Shown here: piece by piece, positions 10,966 to 24,190 of the stretch
Layout of the letters: each line of letters begins with the position of its first letter
Numbering within the stretch: the first letter of the stretch is position 1
Source of the DNA: Rostratula benghalensis
Taxonomy: Eukaryota; Chordata; Aves; Charadriiformes; Rostratulidae
Assembly (NCBI GenBank): GCA_013399305.1
Contig: VXAI01000182.1
Span: forward strand, 813,197-877,196
Direction of reading: 5' to 3'
Length of the DNA: 64,000 nucleotides
Translations under genes and position numbers: made by a program
The notes under the pieces: model-generated
The model's database searches: none
Told to the model about the DNA's origin: nothing
Seen by the model: the letters and a program-made list of their open reading frames with translations, nothing else

Positions 10966-13900
10966 GCTGGGTTCTGTTTAGCTGGAATTTCAATTGCTGC
11001 AATAAGGGGTTAGAGAAACCCTCTGAAGCTGGGCCAGCTGGTACAGTCAAAGTTATCTGTCTGCTTGTCCCCCCCAGACCCTGTCCCGTGTGCCAGCTGG
11101 GCAGCAGTGTCCCGGCTGGGGCAGGACGCGGGGACGCAGCCAGTCCTTCCTCTCTGTCCGCCAGGAAGAGCCGGCGCAGGGACAGAGACCTCGTCTCCGA
11201 GGTGTCATTGCCCCAGAGAGGGGGCAGACCTTGTCTGGTCTGGGACCTGGCAGCTTGGTTTGAGGGCAGAAAGGGAGATGCATAACACCGGAGGATGAAA
11301 AACACAGGGAGTAGAAGCTCGTGCCCTTCTCGGGCTCAGACAAAGCCGCTGTGTATTTCAAGAGGCTTTTCCCTAAGCAGAAGCCATGGACTGGGTTCAC
11401 TGCAGCACGTCAGAGCCACCTCATCTGCTTTAAATCAATCTCTATTCAGGTTAGGAAAGGGGTAGTGGGAGGCAGGTGCTTAGGGGTTTCTTCTCACTGC
11501 CCTGGTGATCTTGGGTTACAAAAATCCTTGGGAGGAGCTGCACTCTGCTCAGGCAGGTTGGCTATAAACACAACTCAGCATCCCATAAGGGCCAAGAGGG
11601 GATCTGTGGGTGACCACAGCACCCGCCCCTGGGCAGGGTGTCAGCAGCCCCCAGCATGGGACCAAAGTCCCAAGCACTGGATTTCAGCCAGACCCATTAA
11701 TAAATACATCAGCAACGTTTTCTAAAAGCTGTAATAGCTCATAAGATTTGCCCTGCATATATAAAAGACCCAGTCAGTTCAGGTAATAGCAAGAGTTCTC
11801 CTTTCAAGATTTTACCTTAAAAACAGAGGGCATCCATTTGGCTCTCCACTGTCAGCTATTAGTAATCTGTCAATAAGTACCAGCCAGTGGCTCTGTAAAG
11901 GGATGCAACAGGCACGTACAGTAGCTGTAATTCTATCAGATCGCTCCATCACCATCCCAGCAATGATCAGATCTCACAATCTTAAATGCTTAATGGAGTT
12001 TCAGCAAAGGAGAAAAGCTAAATCCTAAGATTTACAAAAGGCAAGCTGCAGAAACAGCACTTCTATGTTGTCTCCAAAGTCATTTTCATATAGTGTTGGG
12101 ATGTAGGCAGCAAGGGGATGGGGAAATTATGAGAAAGCACCTCAGAACATAAAGCACAGATATTTTTTTTAAGGCTGCTTGCATGAAAAAGCACATTTTT
12201 AACACTCCTTCTGTAGGGTTTAAAAATAACTCATCCAGTTTAAGCCTTTGGATGAGATGGGCTTCACAAGCCTACATGTGATTTGCAGCAATCTAGGACC
12301 TGTAGCATTTCCTTGCCTTTAGGTGCAACAGCTCTTTAATAATCCTGCCACGGACTGCTGTCAAACATCAAGGGGAAAGTGCATCTTGCCAGCAGAGCTG
12401 TGACAAAGTTTGGTGGGACATCACCTCCAACCAACCTGCAGCCAGGGAACATCAGCTTGTGCTGGTTTTGCACCACTCGTTGGCATCAAAGATCCCACTG
12501 CAGTTTTTTGCAGCAGCTGGTCCACACCGTAGCTGTGATGCAGCTCAGGTAACTGCGTTCTGCCCTCTACCATCCTCCTTGCAATTTCAACTACAAAAGT
12601 TATTTTTCATCTCCTGATGTGTAAAGTGGTGAGACTGCATTCTGCTCCAAAAAGTGGCTAGACGTTTGTGATGGAGAAGTGACCTTTACCTTCCCTTAGG
12701 GCATCACATCTCACAAAATAGCACAGTAAGTAAGAGTGCTGACATTAAAAAGTACAGAAGCGCAGAGAGAAAAAGCCCTGAAACAGACTGCAGAACATTC
12801 TGCATTGCACAACCCTCGCAAGTGTATAACTTAAAATATGTTTAGTACCAGCATGCAAGTCTGCTTCGAGACTGGAGTGATCTTGGTTCCATTTGGTCTG
12901 CATCACTTCAGAAGTGAGGTAGGGAAAAACAAATCAAGGCAATTCAAATTGCAAAGGCACATCCATACATAGGTCTCATCCAACTGAACAACTCCCATAC
13001 ATGTGGTCCATTTGGATTTAGTCTCCTACAGGCTCCCTGTCTAGCCTCCCAAAAGAACAAAATTAATTCCAGATACTGGCTTGCTGAGGCATACCAAAAC
13101 ATTTACAAATGTATATGGCAATTTACATATGTCAGCCCACGTAGTGAGCTGAGTCAAATCTACTGCCAGTGCTGCTGCATTCGGCTTCCCCGGTTCCTAG
13201 GTGCTGCCCTTCGCTCTCCTCCCCATCACCCCGGGGAGCCAAGGCAGCCCCAGAGCAGCTCTCTGCTGCGTCACGCCTGGTGAATTCATCACAGTGATCT
13301 TCCCAGGTGAGGGAACAGTTAAAGCTTGCTGGGAAGCCTCTCAGCAGTGCATTTTTAAAGCTATTTCCTGACACCTCACCAGAAACACAGATCCCACTCA
13401 GTTTTCACTGCTAGTGATGTTCGTGTTTCCATGCTGTCCTCGCAGACTCTCGCAGGAAAGGCTTCTCTCACACCTGCCAAAGTCAGAAATTGCTGCATGA
13501 TTCTCCAGCGACAGATCCAGCAGATCTCAAGCCTTGAGGGACACTGGGCATCCTGCATCACCCATCACGGTCAACTGCCCTGTGACCAACCAAAATTCAG
13601 TCATGGAGAGGGGGCTCAAGGGGGGATTCAGCTGGACCTCCCTGGGGGCAGGAGCTCCACTGACGCCTCACAAGGTCCCTCCTAGGTCTGTTCCTGCAGT
13701 CCCAGCACTAAGAGGTCCTGGCACAGGGTGGGGGCTAAGCATAACCATGTAATTAGTGAAATCCTAACAATTTTTGTTTCTGTACGTTTTCTTTAGGGAA
13801 AAACATCCCAACCAGTGGAGCATGTCATTTCAAAATCAAAACCTCATGTCTTTCTTGATTGGGAATGTAAAATGGGGACTTGAGGGTTTAAAGACATGAC

Positions 13901-16900
13901 AAATTATGAGAAGCTGCAGGGGCTGAGAATTCCTATCTCCAAGGATGCCGACTGTTATAGCCTTGACCTTTTCTGCAAATACCATCCTCCCTTATAAAAA
14001 TGCGGGTTGGAGTTTATTTAGAAATTCTTTTAAAATAAGAAGATGTCTTTAGAGAGTCTGCTCTGAGGTTCCCCACATAGAGGGGGATATAGCTATTTTA
14101 AGGGTATTCCTCTGCTGCCGGAAAGTCGTGCCTTAGGGGCAGCACCACGCCAGGGAGCATGCTGGACCATGCTGCTGTGTGGCTCTGGTGACACTGCAGA
14201 GATCAGGTCTGTCATATCGCTCCGAACAGGAACCTCCATAGGGCTGGCACTGAGCCTTGGGGGGGGCTTTCGCAGCAGAAGAACAAAGTGCCACCACGAC
14301 ACAGACAGCATCATCTTCCCTGGTGTCACTGGAAACACCAGCTAATGGAAAGGCTACACTTAACACAGCACAGGATCAGTCCTCCACTATCTAAGACATT
14401 ATGGCATGTAATCCCCTCTATAAACCCCACTTCTATTTCTCACATTTTCTGCAGCTTGTATCTGCTTTTCTCTGTCCCACAATCACACCGGGCTACATTT
14501 GTCACCCATGAATAATCCCACTTACATTGCAGAGTCTCTTCCTACCCTGGAGAAAAATGCAGTGGGAGGTGTGGGGAAGCTCAGTGAAAGCTGACAGCCA
14601 GGAGAGACTGGGAAAGGCCTACAGAATGCCTTATTTAGATGTCCTATTTTAAGATAAAATGAAAAGGAACTATGCACATTCAGCATTTTGTTAAACTGAC
14701 ATGAAATCAAGCCACTACGAAATCAGTTTGCAGAGGGGTGCAGTGCACATGCTTGAAGCCTTCTTGAAGATATTATTATTATTACTTATAATTGCAGTAG
14801 CTTCTGGCTGGCAGCAAGTCCCAACCTCGGGGCCACCGATCCATTTCTCACAGGAGAGAGTTCTGGCCAAAAACAGTTGCCATCGCCATCAGTAGGAGGA
14901 AACACTGTCCTTTCCCTCTGCATGCAGAAAGCAAAATAGCATCTACCTGGGAACTTGGCTTTAATTCACTGCACAAGATGCTTCTAAACCATCATCACAG
15001 GAATTATGTGTTTTTCTCTCAGATCTACCACCTACACTTGCTGGTCCAAAAGCTAGCACTACGTGATGATGACTCTGCAGAAGCCCATTAAAAGCATTTT
15101 GGCCTGTACAAAAAGAGAGAGCTAAAGCAGCCAGGATACCTCAGAGGGGGCAGAGGGTGCCCAGGGAAGCTGGGACTGCTCTGCACCAAGAAATGACTCC
15201 CGAGGGTCCGGGCAGCCCACGGCGGCAGCCGCTGACTCTGCAGATTCCTGGGAGAGGAGATATATTTTGTGGCCATCTGCATTACATGGACTAGTGAAAG
15301 CTGGCCACAGCCAATGATCCAGGACTGGGGAATGAGTCTTGGATAATAATTAAAGGTCCAATCTTGGGTTCACCAAAACCTCTGGTAAAACATCTTATTG
15401 ATAATAGTAGGACATTAGGATTACATCCCTTCTGGAGCTGGGAATCACTGAAGCTTTCCTGACTACATAGACTTATCAGGAATAGTCTTAACAAAATCAG
15501 AAAATAGATGAGGCTGAAAATAATCTGTTCTCAAACATCCCACATTCAGAAACGTCTGTATCTGAGAAACAAGGGGTTTTTTGCAGCATGCACTAAGCAC
15601 AGACCATTTGCAAACCATGGAAGAGCAGGCACTCTATAGAGTCTTTCAACAGCATCCAGAATTGTACAACATTTTAAATATGACTCGAATACTGCCTTTA
15701 AAAACCTGAAATAAATTTTACTAGGCTTTGTGACTTTATACACCATATTGCTTGAATTCTGGCCATTCTATACATAACAGCCTCTCCCTTTCTGTCTGTT
15801 GGTCACATAGCACAGCTTTAGTACAGCCTGGAAAAGTGGTCTGGCCCTTTCTTCAAAGGAGAAAAGACCAGTTACATCCCCCCAGTGAAGATGTTAGCAG
15901 GACACATTTAATTGGGAAAATACAGCAATCATTCTGAGCAATCACAGAAAAGTCCAAAAGCTTGAAAGGGTGGAGTAAAAAAGGACCAGGAGGCAGCACT
16001 GAGAATATGATGATGCCATTTTAAGCACATAAACTCATTTAGGAACTTGCTTGGAACAAGCTGTTCTTACAGTATTGCCAGACTGACCAGAAACAAGAAG
16101 AGCATTAAGGTCCAATTGACCAATAAGTTGGTCAAACCCTCTCTCATGAGACTGCCAGCCAAATTTGTAAATATTGAAGGTCAGATAAACACACAAATGT
16201 TGCAACTTATTGGATTCACATTCCTCTGGCGATTCACCTGTTTTCTTCCGTCAGGACTGAGGGTTCGAGAGGATAGTGGGCAGCTAATAGCAGGATCACG
16301 TTCTCAACCAGCACAAGGCACAAGCAGTACAGAGAGGGCAGAAGCTGCAATGGAAAACCTGAACTTCGTAGGAAAAAGAAACCCCAGCTTCCAAAGCAAC
16401 ACCCGTCCTTATCTTTGAAAGAAAACCACAAGTATTTTTTATCTTTGCAACTCCCTTGAGGATGAGAAAATGACAGGGATTTTAAGCCATAAAACTTGCC
16501 AAGCCTTTATAAACCCCGGTGCTACCACTGAGGGGTTGCTCTGGAGCACCATCAGCAGGAAGGGACGGAATAACCTGAGAGGTGGCTCAGCTGCAACCGG
16601 CACACCGTGTGCCCAGCAGCCTGAAAGCAGCAACCAGAGAGCAAAGCACAGCGCTGCCAGAAGGATGGATGGGTGAAAGGCACGCTTCCAGTTCAATTCG
16701 CCAGACTGCCCCCTCCCAGCCCTGGTTCCTGCCTGCAGACCACGGGAGGCACGTTGGACACTCTGTAAGCAGCAGAAGCCACACGCTGTCACAGCCGCTG
16801 CGGGATGCGAGGCTGTCCCCTGGCTGCCACCGCAGCGCCGCAGGTGCAGCTGCAGCGTGGGACACCCGTAGTGACCCTTGTGCAACCCTGGCTCTAGCTC

Positions 16901-19900
16901 CCTGAATGTCACACACACAGCTCAGTCCTCTGGCAGAAACACAGCAAGGCCAGTCTCAGGGACCCTCTGGTGGGACTGGAGATTCTGCAACCACGTGGCC
17001 CCACAAGGGCCGGTGTCCCCAGTATGATAGCTGGTGTTGGATAAACCAAAAAAATATTTCTGATTGCCGTCTTGCAACCTACCAAAATCACTGTGAAAGC
17101 ATAAAGCCAGCTCCAAACTGCGTGCGCCTGCTGAGCAAAATACAAGCACGTTGATGTGGTGCTTCTCAACCAGGTGTATGTCACCGAGCAACCTGGTAGC
17201 GCACAGAGTCAGTCGGTGACACCCATGGCATCAGCTGACAGGCTGGAGTAACAGAGCACACAATTAGCTAAAACGCTGCTGCTGGCAGTAATAGTACAAC
17301 AGGCCCCAACTGAGGGTGCAATACCCTTGTCCTGAGATCAGATGAAGGTGGCACAAAAAGGAGTTAGTGTCCAACCAGATCAGGGGAAAAAGTGGAGAAG
17401 GAAAAATAAAGACATAGAAACACCAGTTTTTAGCCATAGGGCCCTGCTGATTCCCGCTCAGTACTGTCTGCAAATGGAGCAAATCTGTAGAAAAAACAGA
17501 GAAAGAGAGAGAAAGAATACATTAATAGTCATCTCTGCACCTCTCCTGAAGACTGGGCTTTACTAAATGGTCTGTGAAGCACCAATTCCCTGCAACTGTA
17601 GGTTTTCTCTTCCAATTATGACAAAGTGCCATTAGTTTAATTTCAGTATTTCTTTACCTAATATCTGACTGCAACCTGATAGATCTTTAACAACAGCAAC
17701 TGTCTCTAAGGTATTGAAAAATGAGAGAGAAAGAAGACACATAGGTAAGAAGGCCATCTCTGCTATGTGTGGCCCTGCTGCTAAGCTTGTCCTGCAGTTC
17801 AGATGTTTTCAGGCTCCAGAAAGGTAAGGAATTAGGGTTTATTCCTATTGCAGAGCTGTATTTATAAGGCCAATAGAAGGAAAGATATTAGAAGAAAGGA
17901 AGGATGCAGGGCAGGGACCAGACTAGCTGCCTTTAACTGCTTTTTACCAGATAAGTGGAATTTCCACCAAAACAAAGGCCAAGAAAGACAATCCCGCTGT
18001 CTCTAGACACGAGAAACAGTTGCTAAAACCCATCCATGACAGAAAAAAAAACGAGGGAGCATTTGCCAACATCTTCACATCACTAGTCAGGAACTACGCA
18101 ATCAGCCAGGAGAAGGGTGGGTGGATCAGCCCAACATTAACAAGCCCAGCTGGCTCTGCCTTGTGCCCTTCTCAATAGTTTCCAAAGACAGGACACCAAT
18201 TTACCATAAAGAGGCCCTGGGGCACTGACACTTTATTTTATTTCTGGCTTTGAACTTCAGAAACATCCAGGATTCATGGAGATGTGCCATGGCTCTCACC
18301 AGGTGAATTTACCCGGGGTCTCTGTTTCAGCTGTACAGCCGTTGGAAAGCTTCAGTGCCTGCTTTCCATCTGACAGCAGCACAGCTGAACAAGAGAGATG
18401 CAAAACTAATCGTACGGAGAAGGGAGCCAAAAAGGGATTCCAGCAACATGAAAACCAGGGGGAAATGCCAGAGTCATGCTATCTGCGATCAGTATCTGTG
18501 ACCCTTCATTTTCCAAGAAGTAGCAATGATAAGACAGCCCTGTCCAGGTGAAAGATATCAGCAGGGCTAATTGTAGCTGAGCAGACTGATTCTCATGGCA
18601 ATGCTGTTATCTCTCTAGATTCCAGCTCCCAGCGGCTGCTGTCACTGCTCATAATATCCAGCAGCGAGAGAGAGAAAGGAAGAGAAAGGAGAGAGAAAAA
18701 AATGAAGAACAAACAATGGAAATAACAAAAGGGAAAGTGTAAGAAAAGGGAAGGAAGAGAGAAAATATGGAAAGAAGGCAAAGGCAAATGGCAACCCATA
18801 GCTGCTCCACAATTTCCTCTTCAAGGAGTTTTGAGAGAGTGGAGCTGATGGCAGCAATTGCTCACTGTGGGTGGATTGCAAGAGGCAAACACAACTTGGC
18901 CCTTCCCTGAGGAGGTACATCTTCTGCAAGGGGAGACCAGGCAGACATGGAAGATGCAGAGAGTAAAGAAATTACTCCAGAAACATTATCTCTCCGCTGA
19001 CCCTGCCAGCTGCTTGCTGCTTGTAGAAGGCTCAAGAAGACTAAAAAAAGGTAATAAAAAAGGGAAGAGTACTACTAGTGAGCTACTAATGTGGCTTAGC
19101 CTGTGCACACAGCATAGCGCAGAAGGGAGGCTGCTCTGGTCCTTAAAAGCTGTGGCCAGGAGCGAAGGGATGTATGTTCTTATCCAGCAGGAAGAGAAGG
19201 GAAAGCCAAAACACTGATAACTTTATGTCCATTACCACCACATCCCCTGCTATTCCTGCACCCATCCACCAACTTTCCTGTCCCCCCTACCAACCCTTAC
19301 TGTGCCCTACTCAATTTCCAGATTCTAGACAGCCCCAGCTTCAAAGGGGCATGAGTTCAGAGCCAGCTGCCCCTACACGGTGCCCAAGCCATGCCCTGTG
19401 CACACCAGGAGCTTGCTGTACACACACGTGGCCAGCTGGACCTGTCAGACCTGCTGTGGTTGGCAGGTGGGTCTGGGCCACATGATTATTACTCTTGTTA
19501 TTCCTCCTCTGATCCAGGTAAATACATGGTACGAGAGTCCATGGACCAAGGAGATGACGCCCAAAACAGCCACAGCAAAGGATGAAAGGAGCAGTGAGAA
19601 GTGACTTGCTCGAGAACAGACCAGCAGCAATTTCTAGTGCAAGTTGGAAGGGGTTACTTGCCAAAATATAGGTGTTAGGAGCCAGCTGATATGTGCTAGG
19701 TTATCCAAGACATCTACCCGGGGATAGCAGGTATGACCTAGGAACTTCTGGAGACACGTGGCCTTGTGGAGCAGCAGCTGGAGGCCAAGTAGGACACCTA
19801 AGTTTGCAAAACTGACTACAGGCTTATTCTAAGAGCAGTGCCTGATGCCCCAGGCCAGGCTGTCTCCCCAAGCAAGGATTTCACTCTCTGTGCTGGAGAA

Positions 19901-22900
19901 ACACCTCCAGACAGTATTTGGAAGCAAAGTCACATGGGCTCTGAGGAAAAATGTTGAAACCTTTCAAAAAATCCTCTTAGGGCTGTGTGCTTTCAGAATA
20001 AGTATCTTGAAGACGAGAACAGAAAATAAGACATCACATCCAGTCAAGGCCAATGCCATCAACAAAACCAGTGTCAGCCTCAAAGCAACCCACTGGGTTA
20101 TAGACAGACAGGCAGTGAGTGATCTCAGTGTAGACAAGGATTAGCTTATTCTTACTAAAATTTGTTTTTTCATTTCACCCACATACATATTAAGTGACCT
20201 TGGAAATAGAATCAAGCTTATACCATAAGCTGCTGAAATCTTTCACGCGACAGAGAAAAATCTCACAAATCATACACGATGACAGCATTTCTAAGGAAAG
20301 TCAGACTGTTGAATTGGTAGAAGCCACAGACCACAGCCAGAACATGTTGAGAAGCTCAACAAGCTTTTGATGAAAGTAACTTTTACTGCAAGTATAGAAC
20401 AAAACCAATCAGAAATGTTTGTTTTGATTTATTCCATTAGTTTACTTTATCATTCAGGTGTTAATTAGTTATTTGAAAAGTACAAAGGTTTATTTACCCC
20501 TTATAGCAGTGAAAAAGCATGTCAGAATTCTGCTAGAAGTAAAATCTTGAAGACACTGACCAGCAAAAATACTTCATTTAACTCGCCACTTAAAAATAAC
20601 CTTAATGCATCAGCTTTACACACATAACAGGCCTCTATATACTTATTTCACTTTTCTTATGTATTTAATACATTAGACTGTTTCATTTAGATAATAATTC
20701 CTTCTCATGCTTCCTAAATTCCCATTTCAATCCAGAAAAATTTTAAGACAAACCATAAAAGAAAACCAAGTCTGTCAAAACAAAAAAAAAAAAAAAGAAA
20801 GAAAGAACCCCCCCCAAAATGATGCTATGCATCATTTTCTTATGTGATAAAGTCTCCTCTGAAAATCTGAATAAATGTATGATGAGTTGTATAACTGTAT
20901 AAGAAAACATGTACAGCTATGGCAGAAACCAGAGCAAATGTAGTGCAAGGGCTGCATTTAGGGCTCTGACCTACATTCTCTGGTCAACCACAGCAGCCCA
21001 GTTTAAGATGCCCAATGGATTTTGCAGTGGCTTCTTGACAGTCACCACTCGTGGAACAAAGCTGGCATCATAGAATACACACTTCCATTTCGGGAGTTCC
21101 GAAGAGAAGTTTGTTACATCAGCTTAAGTCATTGACAAAAATCAGTTTGCTCCCCAAAAACCAAGCTATCACACTGGAGAATTGGAAGTGTGGCTCGTCC
21201 TGTCCCACAACAAAAAAAAAGATGGGGAACTGAGGGCAGCAAATTTCTTAATCTGCTGCCACTAGATTCACCAGAACACATTAGCCAGAAAGCCTGACTG
21301 CAAACAGTCCCAAGAGCAGAATTTCTGCAAGGAAATAGCTACAACCTACATCAGTCCTGGGCAGGTCTGGGACGCATGACATGAACACCTTGACTTAAAG
21401 CAGGATAATATCAGCCATCTCAACCACTCACATTTATACCAGCCCACCATGCTCAAGCCAAAGCTGCCCTTCTCCTCCTGTCCATGATGCAGAAAAAAGG
21501 CACAGCAATATGGCAAAGGCAGGTAAGGAATTTCTGCCCATATTGCCCTGCTACTCCCGTACCTGCAGAGCTGGCAGGAGACAGAGGGACCACCAGTTAG
21601 TTGATTTTTCCCTGGGCAGGAAGACTCAGTGGAGGCTAGATGCAGCCCCCAGCCCACCCCAGCCTTGTCAGGGCTCACCACCCCTCTCTTGCTCTCCTCC
21701 ACCAAGTGCCCCCAGCAGCTCCCGCTCACAGCCATAAGCACAGCCTTTGCAAGGCCCCTTGCTCCAGCAGCAATGGCCACTGCACGCTCTGCTCTCAGAC
21801 CCAGCGCCGCTCACAGAGACCTATTTCCCTATTCTGCAGCACCATCTTGCAGCAAGAGGGAGGAAAGCACCTTTTGCAGACAACCACTCGGAGAGGTGGA
21901 CCTGAAGGACACGACAGCCAGGACTCCAGCTGCAAGCAGGAACAAAACAGGCAACCGATGAAAGATTTTGATTAGGGATGGTGAGTTATGGCCTCTAGCA
22001 TCCCAGACAAACCCCAGCATCAGCGCTGAGGTTCAGCTGAACTTTCAAATAGTTTGCAAGATTCAGTATTTTATTGTTAAGTTCTTCTGCCCTCACAGCC
22101 CCTTTTCTACCTAGGTCCCTTGCTGGTGGTGCTAAACCCAAGATATCTCCTAAATTCTCTGTTTGAACCTCCCCCATGAGCATTGCTCAAGCACAGCCCT
22201 CCAGCAGGCACTGACCTGCCCTGTACCAGCACAGCCACATCCATGGTGGGAAGGAAAGAAGTGTGGTTTGTCTGCACAAAGGCAGCAGCAGGAGTCTAAA
22301 AAGTCTAATATGTCCCCACTACCTCTAAAATGTTGTTCCCTGGTCCAATGCTCTCCCCAGTGCAGTTTTAGAACATTGGAGAGAGCAAAGGATGAGTTTG
22401 AAATTGTAGCAGCAGCAGAAAAAATGACCCTTCACACTCTTTAGCCTCCCGCTGTTGGGGTAACATCAGACATGATGAGAGGATCAGAGAGCGTGAAGGT
22501 GTTTGCTTCAGGTTTTCAGTTTGCCTGACGACTCTCTTAGTCAGGTCTCCTCATTTCTGGAAAGGAACTCAGCTTTCTCCTGTCAGTATCTAAATTTCTC
22601 AGATAACTGTGAATAACAGCAGAGGAGGTTCAAGTACTTAAATAGGAAGAATATTAATTTGGAACCACCAAAAAAATGGCCAATGGGCTCTGAAACAGCG
22701 AAAATTTGATATTAACTTTAAGTAAGATTTAAGTTATTATTTCAAGAGCCTTTTTAGTGAAAGAAATTCAAATTTAAGAAGGCTATTTTCAGTAAAGTTA
22801 CACTCAGACCATTTGTGTCATTACTTCTGAAGCTAGTTGCGTTTTTTAATGAGAAAAATAATCCCAATGGACCAAAATGGCCTATCACCAAGACATCAGA

Positions 22901-23914
22901 TTTTTTAATTCTCCAGTAAAAGAAAAGCGGAGCAGCGTGCAGCTGGGAAATGGGGCAAAGCTCGTCCTCCTGCACACTGTAGGGTGCATTTTCCCCTTTG
23001 TGTCAGTCAGTGTGAGCGCACATAAAAACTTATTTCCATTGAAGAAAAGCCCTGACATCTCAACCAGAGGAGGGCTGAGAACAGCCACCACATTGTGTGT
23101 TGAATCTCGAAGGCGAAGCTGCGGGTCCTTTTGGCAACACCAACTTTTCCCACAAAGCCACGGCTTGGATTTATTTCTACGCAGTGGTGGGAAAGGAGCA
23201 TCAACTCTTTCTAAACTCAGTGGGTTGTACAGGCCACAGATTATGGTGAGGATTACCAAATTTATGTACATTTTCTCGAATTATTGGGGGCTTTGTTGTT
23301 GTTGTTCCTGTGTCTTTTACATTCACAGACTCTATTGTGTTCTGATCTCTGCCTGTCCCAGCTCCTAGCTGGGAGGGCAACTCCCAAATCTGCTTCAGTC
23401 TTTCCTGATATCTATAGTCCTCATCCTCCCCTCCCTGCAGTACCTTTCTGTTTTCACTTGAAGGCAACCTTGCGCCGCACATGTCTATAAAAAGAACCGG
23501 GCTGGGAAAGCGCCGCAAATGCTTCACCCAAGATACCCGAACCTTCCAGGTGGGAAGAGGCTGAGCTCCAGGCGCAGGGGAGAAACAGCTTAATTGATCT
23601 TATTAAGGCTTGATTCATCAGCATTTGCACGCTGCCGACTTTTCATTTAGCTCCTCTAAAGGCGATTTCACCATTGCCCGATCACAGTCCTGCAAAATGC
23701 AGGGAAGAGATGATCTGCAGCTGAGCAGGGAGAACATATTTGTCCCTGGGTGATGCCTTGATGCTCACTGCCTATTTTGTCTCTTTCTCTTCACCAAAAG
23801 CATCAACAGCGACTGCAACTAATAGCAAGGACAGAGCAGGAGCTTAATTTTGAGTGGGGACAGAACAAGCTGGAAAGTGTGTAGATAAGAGTGATATTTC
23901 CTAATCAGCTGTCC
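10966..23914. other. Intergenic DNA between STC2 and NKX2-5, first part: no gene seen
   Basis: About 13 kb without a supportable gene on either strand. Composition is mixed, with an AT-rich part at about 20160-20900 and an interrupted A run near 20780-20795. An isolated TATATAAAAG string occurs at 11758-11767 and an AGATAAGTGG string at 17949-17958. All open frames are short and none resembles a family I know. The segment at 23580-23830 is AT-balanced with several homeodomain-like TTAAT and ATTTGC motifs and could be a conserved element, but this cannot be judged without alignment. Confidence 0.7.
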
Positions 23915-24190
23915 CCGACAAATTTTATCCTTGGATACTCAGGAAGCCAGTTATCTCAGCCATTAGTGAACTTGTGAAGGACAGGTGAGATACGAGCAGA
24001 CGGGCAAAGGGCAAAGGTAGCCCATCTTCAGAAGGTCTGTCTTCAAAAGTCAGGGATGGGAGGAACTGGACGATTATAGACCTATCTGCGTAACTGTGAT
24101 GCCAGGAAAAATTCTGGGAGAAATAAGTACCTGAAAAAAACCCCAAGATGAATAGCAGGATCCATGGACTGGTCAACAGTAAGTGGTACA
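23915..24190 (+). mobile_element. Ancient CR1-type LINE fragment (reverse transcriptase region)
   Basis: The + strand follows the order of the CR1 ORF2 segment just before and within the reverse transcriptase. It shows a degenerate lead-in (GAACTTGTGAAGGACAGGTGA, then a cAAAGGGCAAAGGTAG part and a CCCATCTTCAGAAGG part). Next comes a block translating as DYRPICVTVMPGKIL, matching the family motif NYRPVSLTSVPGKI, and a remnant of the SQHGFV region near 24150-24180. Frame breaks and substitutions are many, so the copy is dead and old. Both ends are truncated and the borders are approximate. Confidence 0.68.

Noticed and set aside
11758..11767. Perfect TATATAAAAG string downstream of STC2 (also at 31965-31974)
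   Set aside because: Expected occasionally in AT-rich DNA; no gene or exon follows either copy.
22885..23271. 128-codon frame on the - strand
   Set aside because: Composition and sequence look random; overlapping frames on the other strand are longer; no exon signals.
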